Shown: in pieces, positions 1 through 9,240 of the stretch
Layout of the letters: every line of letters begins with the position of its first letter
Position numbering within the stretch: position 1 is the first letter of the stretch
Source: Nemertoderma westbladi
Taxonomy: Eukaryota > Xenacoelomorpha > Nemertodermatida > Nemertodermatidae
Length of the DNA stretch: 29,420 bases
Assembly: GCA_032718475.1 (NCBI GenBank)
Contig: JAUCBJ010005275.1
Location: forward strand, 1 to 29,420
Direction of reading: 5' to 3'
Notes under the pieces: model-generated
Database searches by the model: none
The model's input: only the letters and a program-made list of their open reading frames with translations
Told to the model about the DNA's origin: nothing
Program-made: the position numbers and the translations under genes

Positions 1-762
1 AGTTAGATTGAGTGAGAGAGTTAGCAGTAAGATTGATTGAAAATAGTTAGATTGAGTGAGAGAGTTAGCAGTAAGATTGATTGAAAATAGTTAGATTGAG
101 TGAGAGAGTTAGCAGTAAGATTGATTGAAAATAGTTAGATTGAGTGAGAGAGTTAGCAGTAAGATTGATTGAAAATAGTTAGATTGAGTGAGAGAGTTAG
201 CAGTAAGATTGATTGAAAATAGTTAGATTGAGTGAGAGAGTTAGCAGTAAGATTGATTGAAAATAGTTAGATTGAGTGAGAGAGTTAGCAGTAAGATTGA
301 TTGAAAATAGTTAGATTGAGTGAGAGAGTTAGCAGTAAGATTGATTGAAAATAGTTAGATTGAGTGAGAGAATTAGCAGTAAGATTGATTGAAAATAGTT
401 AGATTGAGTGAGAGAATTAGCAGTAAGATTGATTGAAAATAGTTAGATTGAGTGAGAGAATTAGGAGTAAGATTGATTGAAAATAGTTAGATTGAGTGAG
501 AGAGTTAGCAGTAAGATTGATTGAAAATAGTTAGATTGAGTGAGAGAATTAGGAGTAAGATTGATTGAAAATAGTTAGATTGAGTGAGAGAGTTAGCAGT
601 AAGATTGATTGAAAATAGTTAGATTGAGTGAGAGAGTTAGCAGTAAGATTGATTGAAAATAGTTAGATTGAGTGAGAGAGTTAGCAGTAAGATTGATTGA
701 AAATAGTTAGATTGAGTGAGAGAGTTAGCAGTAAGATTGATTGAAAATAGTTAGATTGAGTG
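1..762. repeat. 44-bp minisatellite, about 17 copies
   Basis: The window opens inside a tandem array with a 44-bp period whose unit begins AGTTAGATTGAGTGAGAGAG. It runs unbroken to about 762, where the last partial unit passes into unique DNA (TGGTTGATTTC). Most units are identical. A few carry GAATTAGCAG or GAATTAGGAG in place of GAGTTAGCAG, and these variants cluster between about 360 and 560, as expected from local unit conversion or slippage. The left edge is cut by the window, so the true length is unknown. No open frame of interest was seen. Confidence 0.97.
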
Positions 763-888
763 GTTGATTTCTTATTGTTGGGTTAATTTCCGATAGTTTG
801 ATTAATTCCAGAGCGTGAGGGTGATTTCGTTCTTGATCCCGGATATTTGTGTTGCTGTCGTGTAGCCCGAGATTTTGTCACTTTAACT
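763..888. other. short 3' flank of the FBXO36-like gene
   Basis: This 126-bp stretch lies between the minisatellite and the FBXO36-like stop codon and must hold the 3' UTR of that minus-strand gene. No AATAAA on the minus strand was seen in it, so the polyadenylation signal may be a variant or may lie within the repeat array. Confidence 0.5.
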
Positions 889-1500
889 CTACGAACTACC
901 TAGTTTTTTCTTCCTGCGCCTCTGTATTTGGACCTGAACTTGTAATTTGTTGGTAAAGAACAACTTCTTCCAGCCGATCTCGTTGGCCAGATCTTGAGCC
1001 TCTGGAGAGAGCGCGGTGCTGTAACGACTGTAAAGATGTTCCCACAATTCGTCGTGGTTGCAGATCTCGTAGAAGAGTTTACAAGTCGCGGACATCCTAA
1101 CCACATCGACGATGTCGAGGAAGGAACAGAGGTAGAGCAGGACGGGTTTGGGTAACCGTGATAACCAGTCGACACGTCCCTCGGCCAGTCGCTTCACCTC
1201 CTCGACAACGTCCTTCCCGAACACCCGACAGATCTCCGCCTGTAGAAGATCGTCGTATAAGAAATCCTCGTGGGGTTCCTTCCGTTCTCCCGGGTGGATC
1301 TTTCGGTCGTTCCTCAAGGCGATCTTCCACCACCGCCAGATGACGAACTCCTTGGTTACGAGTAGTTGGCAGAAATCCTTGCTCGGGGCCGGGGCCTGGC
1401 CTGTCACCTCGAACAGCGGGATCCAGGATCCGTGGTATCCCAGGGTTATCTCTGGGATTTTACTTTGGGCCGTAGATATGTGTAAATCGCCCATCGCCAT
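889..1500 (-). CDS. FBXO36: F-box only protein 36-like (SCF ubiquitin-ligase adaptor)
   Basis: This intact 203-codon ORF resembles vertebrate FBXO36 (about 188 aa) along nearly its whole length. Recognisable blocks are FEVTGQAPAPSKDFCQLLVT (residues 30-49), the Trp-rich WRWWKIALR (55-63), PGERKEPHEDFL (70-81), an F-box at about 109-156 (DWLSRLPKPVLLYLCSFLDI onwards, ending ELWEHL), and the C-terminal block GWKKLFFTNKLQVQVQIQ (176-193) followed by a basic tail. F-box proteins bind SKP1 and present substrates to cullin-1 ligases; the substrate of FBXO36 is not established. The first ATG is preceded in frame by TAA, and a second ATG lies at codon 3. The coding DNA is clearly more GC-rich than its surroundings. 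The gene has no intron here although the human gene has several. It is divergent from the 53BP1-like gene, 1.8 kb away. Family call is strong; orthology rather than retrocopy is inferred. Confidence 0.9.
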   Translation of the reverse strand: MAMGDLHISTAQSKIPEITLGYHGSWIPLFEVTGQAPAPSKDFCQLLVTKEFVIWRWWKIALRNDRKIHPGERKEPHEDFLYDDLLQAEICRVFGKDVVEEVKRLAEGRVDWLSRLPKPVLLYLCSFLDIVDVVRMSATCKLFYEICNHDELWEHLYSRYSTALSPEAQDLANEIGWKKLFFTNKLQVQVQIQRRRKKKLGSS

Positions 1501-3319
1501 GCTAAGTATTTATTTATTTAAAATCGATCAATGATATAAGGAACAAAATTTAATTTGTATGTGCAAAGTATAATAAATATATCTAATATAATAAATTTAC
1601 TAATAAAGTTAAAGTAAAGCTTATAAAGTAAGCTTATAAAGTAAGCTTATAAAGTAAGCTTATAAAGTAAGCTTATTAAGTAAGCTTATAAAGTAAGCTT
1701 ATAAACTTAACCTTATTCAATAATACCATAACAAATTTCAGAATAAAATTATTATTAGTAGTAAATAAAAGCTAATTTATTATGCTTTTGTTTTTACCGG
1801 TGTTTTGTGTTTCCTCATTCATCGATAACTTTATTTTACTTTACTTTACTTTACATCTGGCGATCTGGGTAGTTTGGTAGGCCCAACTCGCTAACTAACT
1901 CCTAATGAATGATGTAATTCCTTACGTTACACTATGCTGTAACAATAATATTTCAGGCCAATAATATAATTAACTTTTGAAGCTCACAAAGAACACTGAA
2001 CTATATTATATTGTATTTTGCTAGCTGCTGGCTGGTGAACTAATTACTCCAATATTAGTTTGGCAAACAATGTTTATTCAGTGGTTGCCAAGATACGACA
2101 ATGAATTAGATTTAGGCGCGGTATATTTAAATACAATATTGCAATAGGCCTATCGTAGGTCATGCTGTCATGGGCCTATTCAAAACATTCATGCTGAGAC
2201 AAAGACTGTCTGGGGTGTCGCCCTGTTCACTGTTGGTGACATTGCTCTGCTCCATATGTGTGTATGTATAATATATACCGGTCAGCCGCAGCCGGTGGTA
2301 TATATATAATTCAGTAATACTGTCTGACTAGTCAGCTAGTGTAATGCTGTCAGATTTGTTTACATAGAAATAGCTGAAGCAGGCAAGGTACAGCTGTACA
2401 GAGGTAAGGCAATGTCGGAAATTCCACAAAATTGGATTACCGAAACAGCCTCTGACGTAGGGTTAGCGTTCGGGATAATTTTGACCGCCAGGCCGCCTAG
2501 GGATGCTGGGATGTGCTGATGTGGGTACTGGTACTGGTCTGTACTTTCACTATCAGTTCTGTAGTTAAATAATTTTAAAAAAATGTTAGTCCTCATCCCC
2601 AAACTAATTACTGAATTATGGCTCTTGAAACAGTCCGGTGTGGATTGGATTCTTATACCTTTAGTAATTTTAGTCAATCCTACAGTTCAGTAGGCCTAAA
2701 GTTTGTCGTCGCACCGCCCGGGCCTGGTACTATAATCTTATAGGCATAGGCAAAAAGGCCTAAGTTCTGAAGTTTGCGAAATATTTTTAATTCTAACTGC
2801 GGTACCGGTAGTTGATAGACCGGGGCAACGGGGTAATGTCTTATGCCATCCATGCGAGCTGTTGTCCCGCCTCTTGGACCCACCCGTCTGCCCGTAGCGT
2901 CATCTACGAAGTACTGAACTAGTACAGACGCCTTTGAGTTGTGATTATGGACGAGTTACTTCCTCCAAAAGTTAAACACAACGACGGGCGTTATTTTAAA
3001 GTAATTTTTAATTTTAGGCGTTATATGTCGTTTCACTTTATAGTGTTGCACTGGTACCTTTTTGAATCCATTACAGTTTACTGCTTTGAGTCCAACCACT
3101 AAACCCCAATTAAAAATCGTAATCCCGCCATAACGTTAAGTCATAATCTATGAATTTAGAATTATATTATACACGCAGTGTTAGGAGTTAGCTTTGGATT
3201 ACATTTATTGCATATATATTTTACGCCTGCGGTATTATTCTTTAAATATCTAGAGTAGGCCTAGTATAAGTTCAATACAGTTCGAATCTACATTGTAACT
3301 CTCTCACTTAAACTCTGAA
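1501..3319. promoter_or_regulatory. divergent intergenic region between FBXO36-like and 53BP1-like genes
   Basis: About 1.8 kb of AT-rich DNA separates the two divergent start codons and presumably contains both promoters. Visible content: the 13-bp repeat at 1617-1704, several TTTAC repeats near 1833-1852, an imperfect hairpin around 2272-2306 (TATACCGG opposite CCGGTGGTATA), and scattered AGGCCTA words. The small minus-strand ORFs at 2360-2677 and 2680-2883 show no recognisable domain, and I do not call them genes. No specific promoter element can be assigned with confidence. Confidence 0.4.
1617..1704. repeat. 13-bp tandem repeat, about 7 copies
   Basis: The unit GTAAGCTTATAAA is repeated about seven times with one visible substitution (TTATTAAG at about 1674-1681). 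It lies just upstream of the FBXO36-like start codon, within the putative promoter side of that gene. Confidence 0.9.
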
Positions 3320-6286
3320 ATGTATTCAAACTCCTCGATTACAACCGGATCGAGTGGTAGAAAATCTTCAAGTAATGGTAATCATATCTCTAACGACATA
3401 GTCGTGACCCTTGAGGAGCGAAAAGAAGAAAGTTTCGTTCTAGAAACCGAATCTTCCACCCAACATACACGCGATTCTGGGTTGTTGAGTGGTCATTCAC
3501 TTGGTAAACGTTTGACGCCCATTGGTCAGGAGACAGACGCCCCTGTTCGCAAGCAGCTGAAGCGGGATTTCACGCCGTATTTCATGTCTAATTTGGGTTC
3601 TACAACGACTGTGGGTGACGAAGTGATTCCATCGCAGGGATCAGATGACTACTGCTCGCCCCCACCAGATTGGCATGTAGACGTGTCCTGCTCGACTCCA
3701 GCCATCGTCACCGCTGCTTCCGCAGTCCTGAGATCGGACAACTCTTACCAGTTTGCTGATAGTCAACAAGAGATCACCTCCAAATATAATGGAAAATCGG
3801 GGAATGTAAAACGTTCCATTTCAGCTCCTGCATCTCAAACCTCGTCTTCTTTAAAAGGCAATAAGGCATTGGACAAGTCGTTTTCATTTAACGATACGCC
3901 TAAGACTTTGTCATTCAACTTCGGCGACACTCCACCCAATCTTGGGCAATCCTCAGATACCCAAACTGTCCCTGTTGAAATGTCTCTAGATAACTCCGGT
4001 TCAGGTTATTACATAGTTTCCGAGAAGAGACAAGTCAATGTTCTATTGTATTACAAGGGAATGAAACTTCTTGACGAGCGAGTAGAATCAACTTTGACAC
4101 TGTCGAGCACAGCATTGCCATGGATTCCCACTGTAGAGGAGCTAGCGGCTCTTCCGAGGAAATCTGTGGGTTCTATTACTTCGGAAAGACAGTTGAGCAC
4201 AACTTCGAGTTTGAGTAAAACCTCCTCGTCCAGCTTGAGTAAGAGTTCGGGTAAGAGTGCCACTTCTGTAGATTATCAAGGCGGTAGTGACACGTCAGGG
4301 AACGAGGTTCCCGCCTCTTACACCGTCCATCGTCGTAAATGCAGTGATGCCAGTGGGGACACTTTGATACTCGATGCCAATCACGTATCAGACAGTGGCC
4401 TGAGAGGTTCAGAGCCATCGGATTACATAGCTCAGACGTTGTCTGTCGGTGCGGTTACTGGGAAGTACATTGGTACCATTCGTGATGACATTGGTACCAT
4501 TCATGAGGACATTGGTACCATTCGTGATGACATTGGTACCAGTCCTGATGACATTGGTATTGGTACCAGTCGTGATGACATTGGTACCATTCGTGATGAC
4601 ATTGGTACCATTCGTGATGTCATTGGTACCAGTCCTGATGACATTGGTATCTGTACCAGTCGTGATGACATTGGTATTGGTACCAGTCGTGATGACATTG
4701 GTATTGGTACCAGTCGTGATGACAACACAGGCTCCGGAGATAGTAATGTATCTTTGTTTCGTGGTGGTTTCGTTAAAGGCGATAAGGTATTCGCTAAATG
4801 GAAGTCTGACGGTTGCTACTACCCTGCCACTGTCTGCGTCGTGGACCCACCTGCTAGAGTTACAGTAAAGTTTTACGATAGTGAGTTAGAAAATAACATT
4901 CCTAATGACGCAGTGCTGAATCTGCCGTCTGTTCCTGAGGGAATCGGCGTGATGGTGGAAGAGGGAAGTTCGTACGAGGAAGGAATCGTAGTTAACGCGG
5001 ATCGAGAATCGCAAATCTACCGCGTTGCAAGGGAAGGGGGCGTGGTTGACGATTATTCCTGGAACAAGTTGATGCTGACGAGAGATCAGGTTAACGAACT
5101 GTTAAACAGTTCGCTGGGGAGTCAGAAGGATATTAACGTGCCGCTAAAGCTAGAGACCCCACGACGTGCGAGTCTAGCCATCAGCAATATAGTTAGCGGG
5201 AAGCGATCCAGCAGGAATAATTCTCCACTCACTCCGAAGACCTTCCGTTACACACCCCCTGATCAAAGTAGTACATCTCGATCGAAGTTGAGGGAATTCT
5301 CTCTGCCGAAATCCCCGGCTGCAACCACGGAGGCCTGTAGGAGGCTGGCTATTGGCCTGCCGGACGGTCGCAGTGCCAGTCCTGCCGCTAGGGGAAGAGG
5401 TGGCCGCAGGTTTACCGGTGATAAACTGTCTGGGAAATCGTTGACGCCCAGAGGTAGACACGACGTCATTGGTTTACCGTTGGCCACACCGGAATCCGTT
5501 GTCCCTAGCTATCCTATACCGACCGCTGATACAGCCAATTTGTTCACCGGAATATTATTCCTTATAACTTCGAGTAAATCCAACTTATCCGGGTTGGGCT
5601 CCCCAGAGTTGGTGGGGGGACCGGTTCCCTTTGATACGGATGAGTCATCGCCGGAAGTGGTGCCGGAAGTTGACTACGGCGGGCCGCCATTCAATAGACG
5701 ACGGATCAAACAGCTGATCGAGGCGTGCGGTGGACTCGTTATAAATACGTACCGAGCTGGCGATCGCGTTGTCGTTATAGCAGATCGTTTCTGTCGGACC
5801 AAGAAATACCTTGTGGGTCTATCTGCCAATCTCCAGCGGCTGTCTCACGTGTGGGTGATTGACAGCTGCCAAGACGGCGAGCTGAAACCCATGGTTAAGT
5901 ACAGCCTACCCAGGGGGTTCTGTGACCTACTCGGTTCGGTTGTCAACGACAAAGCCCCGAGTAACAACTCCCTGGAGTTCCCCAATGGAGTTCAGATTCT
6001 AGTTTGCTCATCCGACATCGAGTTTCGGGAGACCTGGGCCGATATCCTGCGGGCTGGTGGGGCCGATGTGGTCGTGTCGTCAGGACAACAGCCAATCGCA
6101 GAGCTGCGAGGGTTTGTGGCTGTGCTAACCGACCCAGACTGCCCCTCGTGTCTGGCCGACAGAGCGAGACTTACGAAGCCAGTAACTCCGTTAGTTTCCA
6201 CCGAATGGCTGGTTCAGTCTCTCATACGCGGCTACAGTTTCGAACCTTCAAGAAGTCCACAATTCCACTTCTCGTACAAACGCTGA
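3320..6286 (+). CDS. TP53BP1: TP53BP1-like DNA double-strand-break response protein, intronless
   Basis: This 988-codon ORF has the 53BP1 module order. S/T-Q sites are at 47, 105, 148, 172 and 214. A TQT motif (214-216) suits dynein light chain LC8. Residues 229-260 (GYYIVSEK to VESTLT) resemble the human oligomerisation segment and are followed by a Ser-rich stretch. An expanded DDIGT repeat covers 383-468. The tandem Tudor (about 481-600) has cage residues W494, Y501, F518 and D520. A UDR-like segment ends ISNIVSGKRSSRNNSP (621-636). RGRGGRR is at 691-697. BRCT1 starts at 741 (LFTGILFLIT; W845 in SHVWVIDSC), and BRCT2 spans about 891-985 (W963). In the family, Tudor reads H4K20me2, UDR reads H2A-K15ub and BRCT binds p53. 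The ATG follows an in-frame TAA at 3296. Human 53BP1 is 1,972 aa, and the N-terminal region is far shorter here. An upstream exon cannot be excluded. Confidence 0.93.
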   Translation: MYSNSSITTGSSGRKSSSNGNHISNDIVVTLEERKEESFVLETESSTQHTRDSGLLSGHSLGKRLTPIGQETDAPVRKQLKRDFTPYFMSNLGSTTTVGDEVIPSQGSDDYCSPPPDWHVDVSCSTPAIVTAASAVLRSDNSYQFADSQQEITSKYNGKSGNVKRSISAPASQTSSSLKGNKALDKSFSFNDTPKTLSFNFGDTPPNLGQSSDTQTVPVEMSLDNSGSGYYIVSEKRQVNVLLYYKGMKLLDERVESTLTLSSTALPWIPTVEELAALPRKSVGSITSERQLSTTSSLSKTSSSSLSKSSGKSATSVDYQGGSDTSGNEVPASYTVHRRKCSDASGDTLILDANHVSDSGLRGSEPSDYIAQTLSVGAVTGKYIGTIRDDIGTIHEDIGTIRDDIGTSPDDIGIGTSRDDIGTIRDDIGTIRDVIGTSPDDIGICTSRDDIGIGTSRDDIGIGTSRDDNTGSGDSNVSLFRGGFVKGDKVFAKWKSDGCYYPATVCVVDPPARVTVKFYDSELENNIPNDAVLNLPSVPEGIGVMVEEGSSYEEGIVVNADRESQIYRVAREGGVVDDYSWNKLMLTRDQVNELLNSSLGSQKDINVPLKLETPRRASLAISNIVSGKRSSRNNSPLTPKTFRYTPPDQSSTSRSKLREFSLPKSPAATTEACRRLAIGLPDGRSASPAARGRGGRRFTGDKLSGKSLTPRGRHDVIGLPLATPESVVPSYPIPTADTANLFTGILFLITSSKSNLSGLGSPELVGGPVPFDTDESSPEVVPEVDYGGPPFNRRRIKQLIEACGGLVINTYRAGDRVVVIADRFCRTKKYLVGLSANLQRLSHVWVIDSCQDGELKPMVKYSLPRGFCDLLGSVVNDKAPSNNSLEFPNGVQILVCSSDIEFRETWADILRAGGADVVVSSGQQPIAELRGFVAVLTDPDCPSCLADRARLTKPVTPLVSTEWLVQSLIRGYSFEPSRSPQFHFSYKR
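4466..4723 (+). repeat. in-frame 21/27-bp coding minisatellite (DDIGTIR / DDIGIGTSR)
   Basis: Within the 53BP1-like ORF, a degenerate 21-bp unit around GACATTGGTACCATTCGTGA is tandemly repeated about a dozen times. Some units are lengthened to 27 bp (GGTATTGGTACC). All unit lengths are multiples of three, so the frame is preserved, giving acidic DDIGT, IRDD, SPDD and IGIGTSRDD blocks at residues 383-468. It sits between the Ser-rich segment and the Tudor domain, in what is a flexible linker in the family. The nucleotide repeats are very alike, indicating recent expansion. Confidence 0.95.
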
Positions 6287-6815
6287 TCTCCAACTAACTC
6301 GCTACTGTGCAGCTTAGAGAGACATCAGTTCTAATTCAACCATCATTACGTCATAGAGCAGTTCACGGCTACAGACAGTTCTAAAAGTGCAATTATTGTA
6401 CGCCAATCATTACTTCTTCCTAATTTTATTGATTTTTAGTCGTATTGTATCTTGTATAGTTCCATATTATTCAATATTTTATATCAATTCGTTTTTTTAG
6501 CTATCCAAATCATAAATATAATTAAAGTAATTGTTTTTATTGATATTTAACTAAATCATCATTATTGTATACTTTATTCATTGTACTTTTATTAACTATA
6601 ATGTTTCCATAATATTATCGGTTACTAAATACTAAATTCTTTCTATTTCGTAGAATTGGAAATCGTTAAGTTTGTATTTCAAATCAGGTGATTTTCGATA
6701 TATTTTACTTAATTATAATAATTTACCGGTAAATATTGTCATAACTATATACTTTAAGGTGTGGTTAGTAATATCGCACTTTCAGATATCGGGGGAAACT
6801 GGACGCGATCAAAAT
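6287..6815. other. AT-rich 3' flank of the 53BP1-like gene
   Basis: This stretch follows the stop codon and should contain the 3' UTR. It is very AT-rich and I see no canonical AATAAA in it; the first clear AATAAA on the plus strand is near 6868, inside the left inverted-repeat arm. No poly(A) run or target-site duplication marking a recent retrocopy was seen. The small ORF at 6672-6872 has no recognisable content. Confidence 0.5.
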
Positions 6816-7028
6816 TCATCCCTCTCCAGGGGAAATTCGACGCAAATAACAGCTGATTACTCTCAAAAATAAAACTGTAGCCTGTTCTATTGTGTTTAGC
6901 TTATTGTTTTGGTTTAAATAACGTGCCACTGTAACCTGCTCCTTTTCCTAAATTGAGAATTTAACATTGAGGCGTGATATTAATTCGCCAAGGCGGATTT
7001 TGCGTCGAGTCCCCCCCCCCCCCCCCCC
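6816..7028 (+). mobile_element. left arm of a ~210-bp inverted repeat
   Basis: This segment is the reverse complement, with moderate divergence, of 9032-9240. Shared words include CGACGCAAATAACAGCTGAT, ATAACGTGCCA, TGTAACCTGCT, AACATTGAGGCG and ATATTAATTCGC. It ends at its inner edge in an 18-base poly-C tract (7011-7028), matched by the poly-G tract of the other arm. This looks like the arms of a foldback or MITE-type element, or two oppositely oriented copies of one repeat. Clear target-site duplications were not found. Confidence 0.85.
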
Positions 7029-7554
7029 TGTCTCCGCACTTTACAAGATTAAATCGTAATGTATTCTTTATTGTGTTTGACTCCGTCATGGGAAACATAA
7101 TTATATTCTAAAAATTATATTTAAAAAAATTCTATTTTCTGACGTTTTGATGTACAACCTGTCTGTTCTCCCAAGCGTTTAGTTAGCGATAACTCCTTTA
7201 CTAACTGTATCGGCGTCGTACGTAACTTAACATTTGGCCATACGTTTTGACCTGCTGATGACTCCACCGGTATTATACAATATACAATTATACAATATAT
7301 TGTATTTCAAATTTCGAATTAATTTAGTATTAAATTAATCAGTTAATATGATGTTGATTACAAGTTAATTATTAATTAAAATTAACAATAATTATTACAA
7401 TTTTATCTACTAAATATTTAGTGGTGCAAATATTAAGATTTTATTTTTCGTAAAAAAATATAAACGGAATTGTTGTGTGGGGCGAGCCACGTAAGTCCAG
7501 GTGAGTCTTACTACTACTACTACTAGGATCGGCATGCTGCATTGCAGCTGCATT
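7029..7554. other. AT-rich spacer inside the inverted repeat
   Basis: Very AT-rich sequence with no recognisable gene. It contains a TATACAAT-rich cluster near 7275-7300 and a short TAC microsatellite (7508-7525) just beyond the 3' end of the LINE fragment. That microsatellite could be a remnant of the LINE's simple-repeat tail. Confidence 0.5.
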
Positions 7555-8794
7555 TTTAAGAATGCTGTGCCGGCTTGTCGATAAAATTGCGCCGCCACAA
7601 CTCCCTATCACCCATGACATTTGCTAGATCATCCGCATCTTCAAGGCCAGTGTCCTTTAAGATGCGTCTCAAGAAAGTCATGGGCTATCCACCATGCTTA
7701 TTCACTCCATGAGGCTGCCAAAGTACAAGATTATGCACTGGCTGGTCCTCAACGGCGAAAGCAATGTCCTGCAAAGCGGTGGCGATTTTGTTCTAGTGTC
7801 AAGCTTGGGGGAACCAATGGGACACCTCCAATGTTATATAGATAGTCTCTGGTTGGAGATGTGTGCATTGTACTTGACACAATGAACCCGGCGTAGCATT
7901 CTTGTGAATGTGCCATCCCGAGATTTGGTGTCCTTAGCAGTTAGAGGATAGAGGAGTACTGGAACTACTGCTGCTCTAAATATTCGGACCTTAAGTTTCC
8001 GATTAATTCTCGGTGACTTCCAAATCCAAAGCCTATTCAAGGCTGCCCATGCCTTTCCCTTACGTATTCGAAGGTCCTCACCTGACTTCCGGATCCATGA
8101 TCCCAGGTAACAGAAGTCGTCCACATGCTCAAGCGTCCACATGCTGAGGACTTTCAAAGTTAACTGTCAAAATTGTGGTCTTTCTGCAGTTAATAAAAAG
8201 ACCAACACTAGAAGCAGCATGTTCTAATGAGCTGAGGAGCCGTTGGGCTCCCTCTAGTGATTCTGAGAGTACTCCTAAGTCATCAGCAAAGTCTAGATCA
8301 GTTAGGTACTTGGCAGGATTTCCTCGACTTCTGGAGCCAGTAGGTGGAGTTATCATCACCCCATCATCATTATGATGATCTAAGGACATGCGTAGAACAT
8401 AGTCAACCACAATTATGAACAAGAATGGTGCAAGTGTGTCTCCCTGTAGGACGCACCATAACACTTCAAATGGTTCTGTGTCACCGTCAACAGTAGACAC
8501 AACTGTTGTCGAACCATCGTATACTGATCTGATTGCTGCAATAATTTCATCAGGAATCCCATGTAATGAAAGTATGCTGAACATACGTAAGCGAGAGAAT
8601 GAATCAAAGGCCTTCGAAGAGGTCAACAAAGATAACAGCCAGATGGCTGTCTTTCTTTTTTGATAACTCTTCAATTATCCTTCTAAGTGCCAAAATGGGC
8701 TCCATGGTCCCACGACCTTTACGGAACCCATTCTGATTTCCACGGAGCAGTCTCTCAATGGGATCCCTGATGCGACTTAATAGAATTCTATTGT
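7555..8794 (-). pseudogene. LINE (non-LTR retrotransposon) fragment, copy 1: RT and C-terminal region, broken
   Basis: Read on the minus strand, this encodes the RT and C-terminus of a LINE of the type often misannotated as craniofacial development protein 2-like. Visible blocks, 5' to 3': NQNGFRKGRGTMEPILALRR (frame 1), FFKAFDS region, VLQGDTLAPFLFIIVVDYVL, LDFADDLGVL (catalytic FADD at 8279-8290), VDDFCYLGSWI, RKLKVRIFRAAVVPVLLY, then a RFAGHC region and LEDADDLANVMGDRELW. Breaks: a one-base insertion near 8620 relative to copy 2 turns VDFFKAF into VDLFEGL, and there are further frame changes near 8140 and 7850 and a stop near 7690. It is 5'-truncated at about 8794, where similarity to copy 2 stops, as expected for LINE insertion. 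The clade within jockey/RTE-like LINEs was not assigned. Confidence 0.88.
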
Positions 8795-9031
8795 GAGTCT
8801 TATCGTAGGGGTATAATTAGTGGACCCGTCTGTCGTTGTCGTCGTCGGTGTTCTTACAATGCCTCCTTTCTTAGTTACAAGAATAGTTGGACTGTCTGTT
8901 TAGAATAAACCGATTGATGGATCGATACTAGAGTTCTTCTTTCCGTTTCTGGAGTTCTGGATGCAGCAGCAAGGATAATAATATGTGTTTGGCAAGTACA
9001 GCTTCAATAGTCCCAACAGTCATTCCGAGGC
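8795..9031. other. unassigned sequence between LINE fragment and right inverted-repeat arm
   Basis: No recognisable coding content. It includes a short GTCGTTGTCGTCGTCGG microsatellite-like stretch near 8832. It probably belongs to the host element into which the LINE fragment inserted. Confidence 0.4.
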
Positions 9032-9240
9032 GGGGGGGGGGGGGGGCTTGACTCAAATCCCATCTCAGCGAATTAATATCCCGCCTCAATGTTAAAATTA
9101 AATTATCAATTAAAGGAAAGTAGCAGGTTACAATGGCACGTTATTCTAACCAAAACAGTAAACAAAAGTCAAAGAATAGGTTACAATTTTAATTTTGGAA
9201 GTAATCAGCTGTTATTTGCGTCGATTTTCCCCGGGGATGT
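9032..9240 (-). mobile_element. right arm of the ~210-bp inverted repeat
   Basis: Reverse-complement partner of 6816-7028. Its inner edge is a 15-base poly-G tract (9032-9046) and its outer end is near GGGGATG at 9233-9239. The two arms enclose about 2.0 kb that includes LINE copy 1. Confidence 0.85.

Noticed and set aside
1-762. Telomeric or subtelomeric terminal repeat
   Set aside because: The unit is 44 bp and does not resemble TTAGGG-type telomere repeats; its position at the window edge is arbitrary.
2947-3102. 51-codon ORF starting MDELLPPKVKHNDG as a first exon of the 53BP1-like gene
   Set aside because: No similarity to the 53BP1 N-terminus, no clear donor, and an in-frame stop at 3296 leaves no acceptor before the ATG at 3320.
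4449-4868. Plus-strand 139-codon ORF rich in LVPFVMT
   Set aside because: It is the coding minisatellite of the 53BP1-like gene read in another frame; the 988-codon frame has clear domains.
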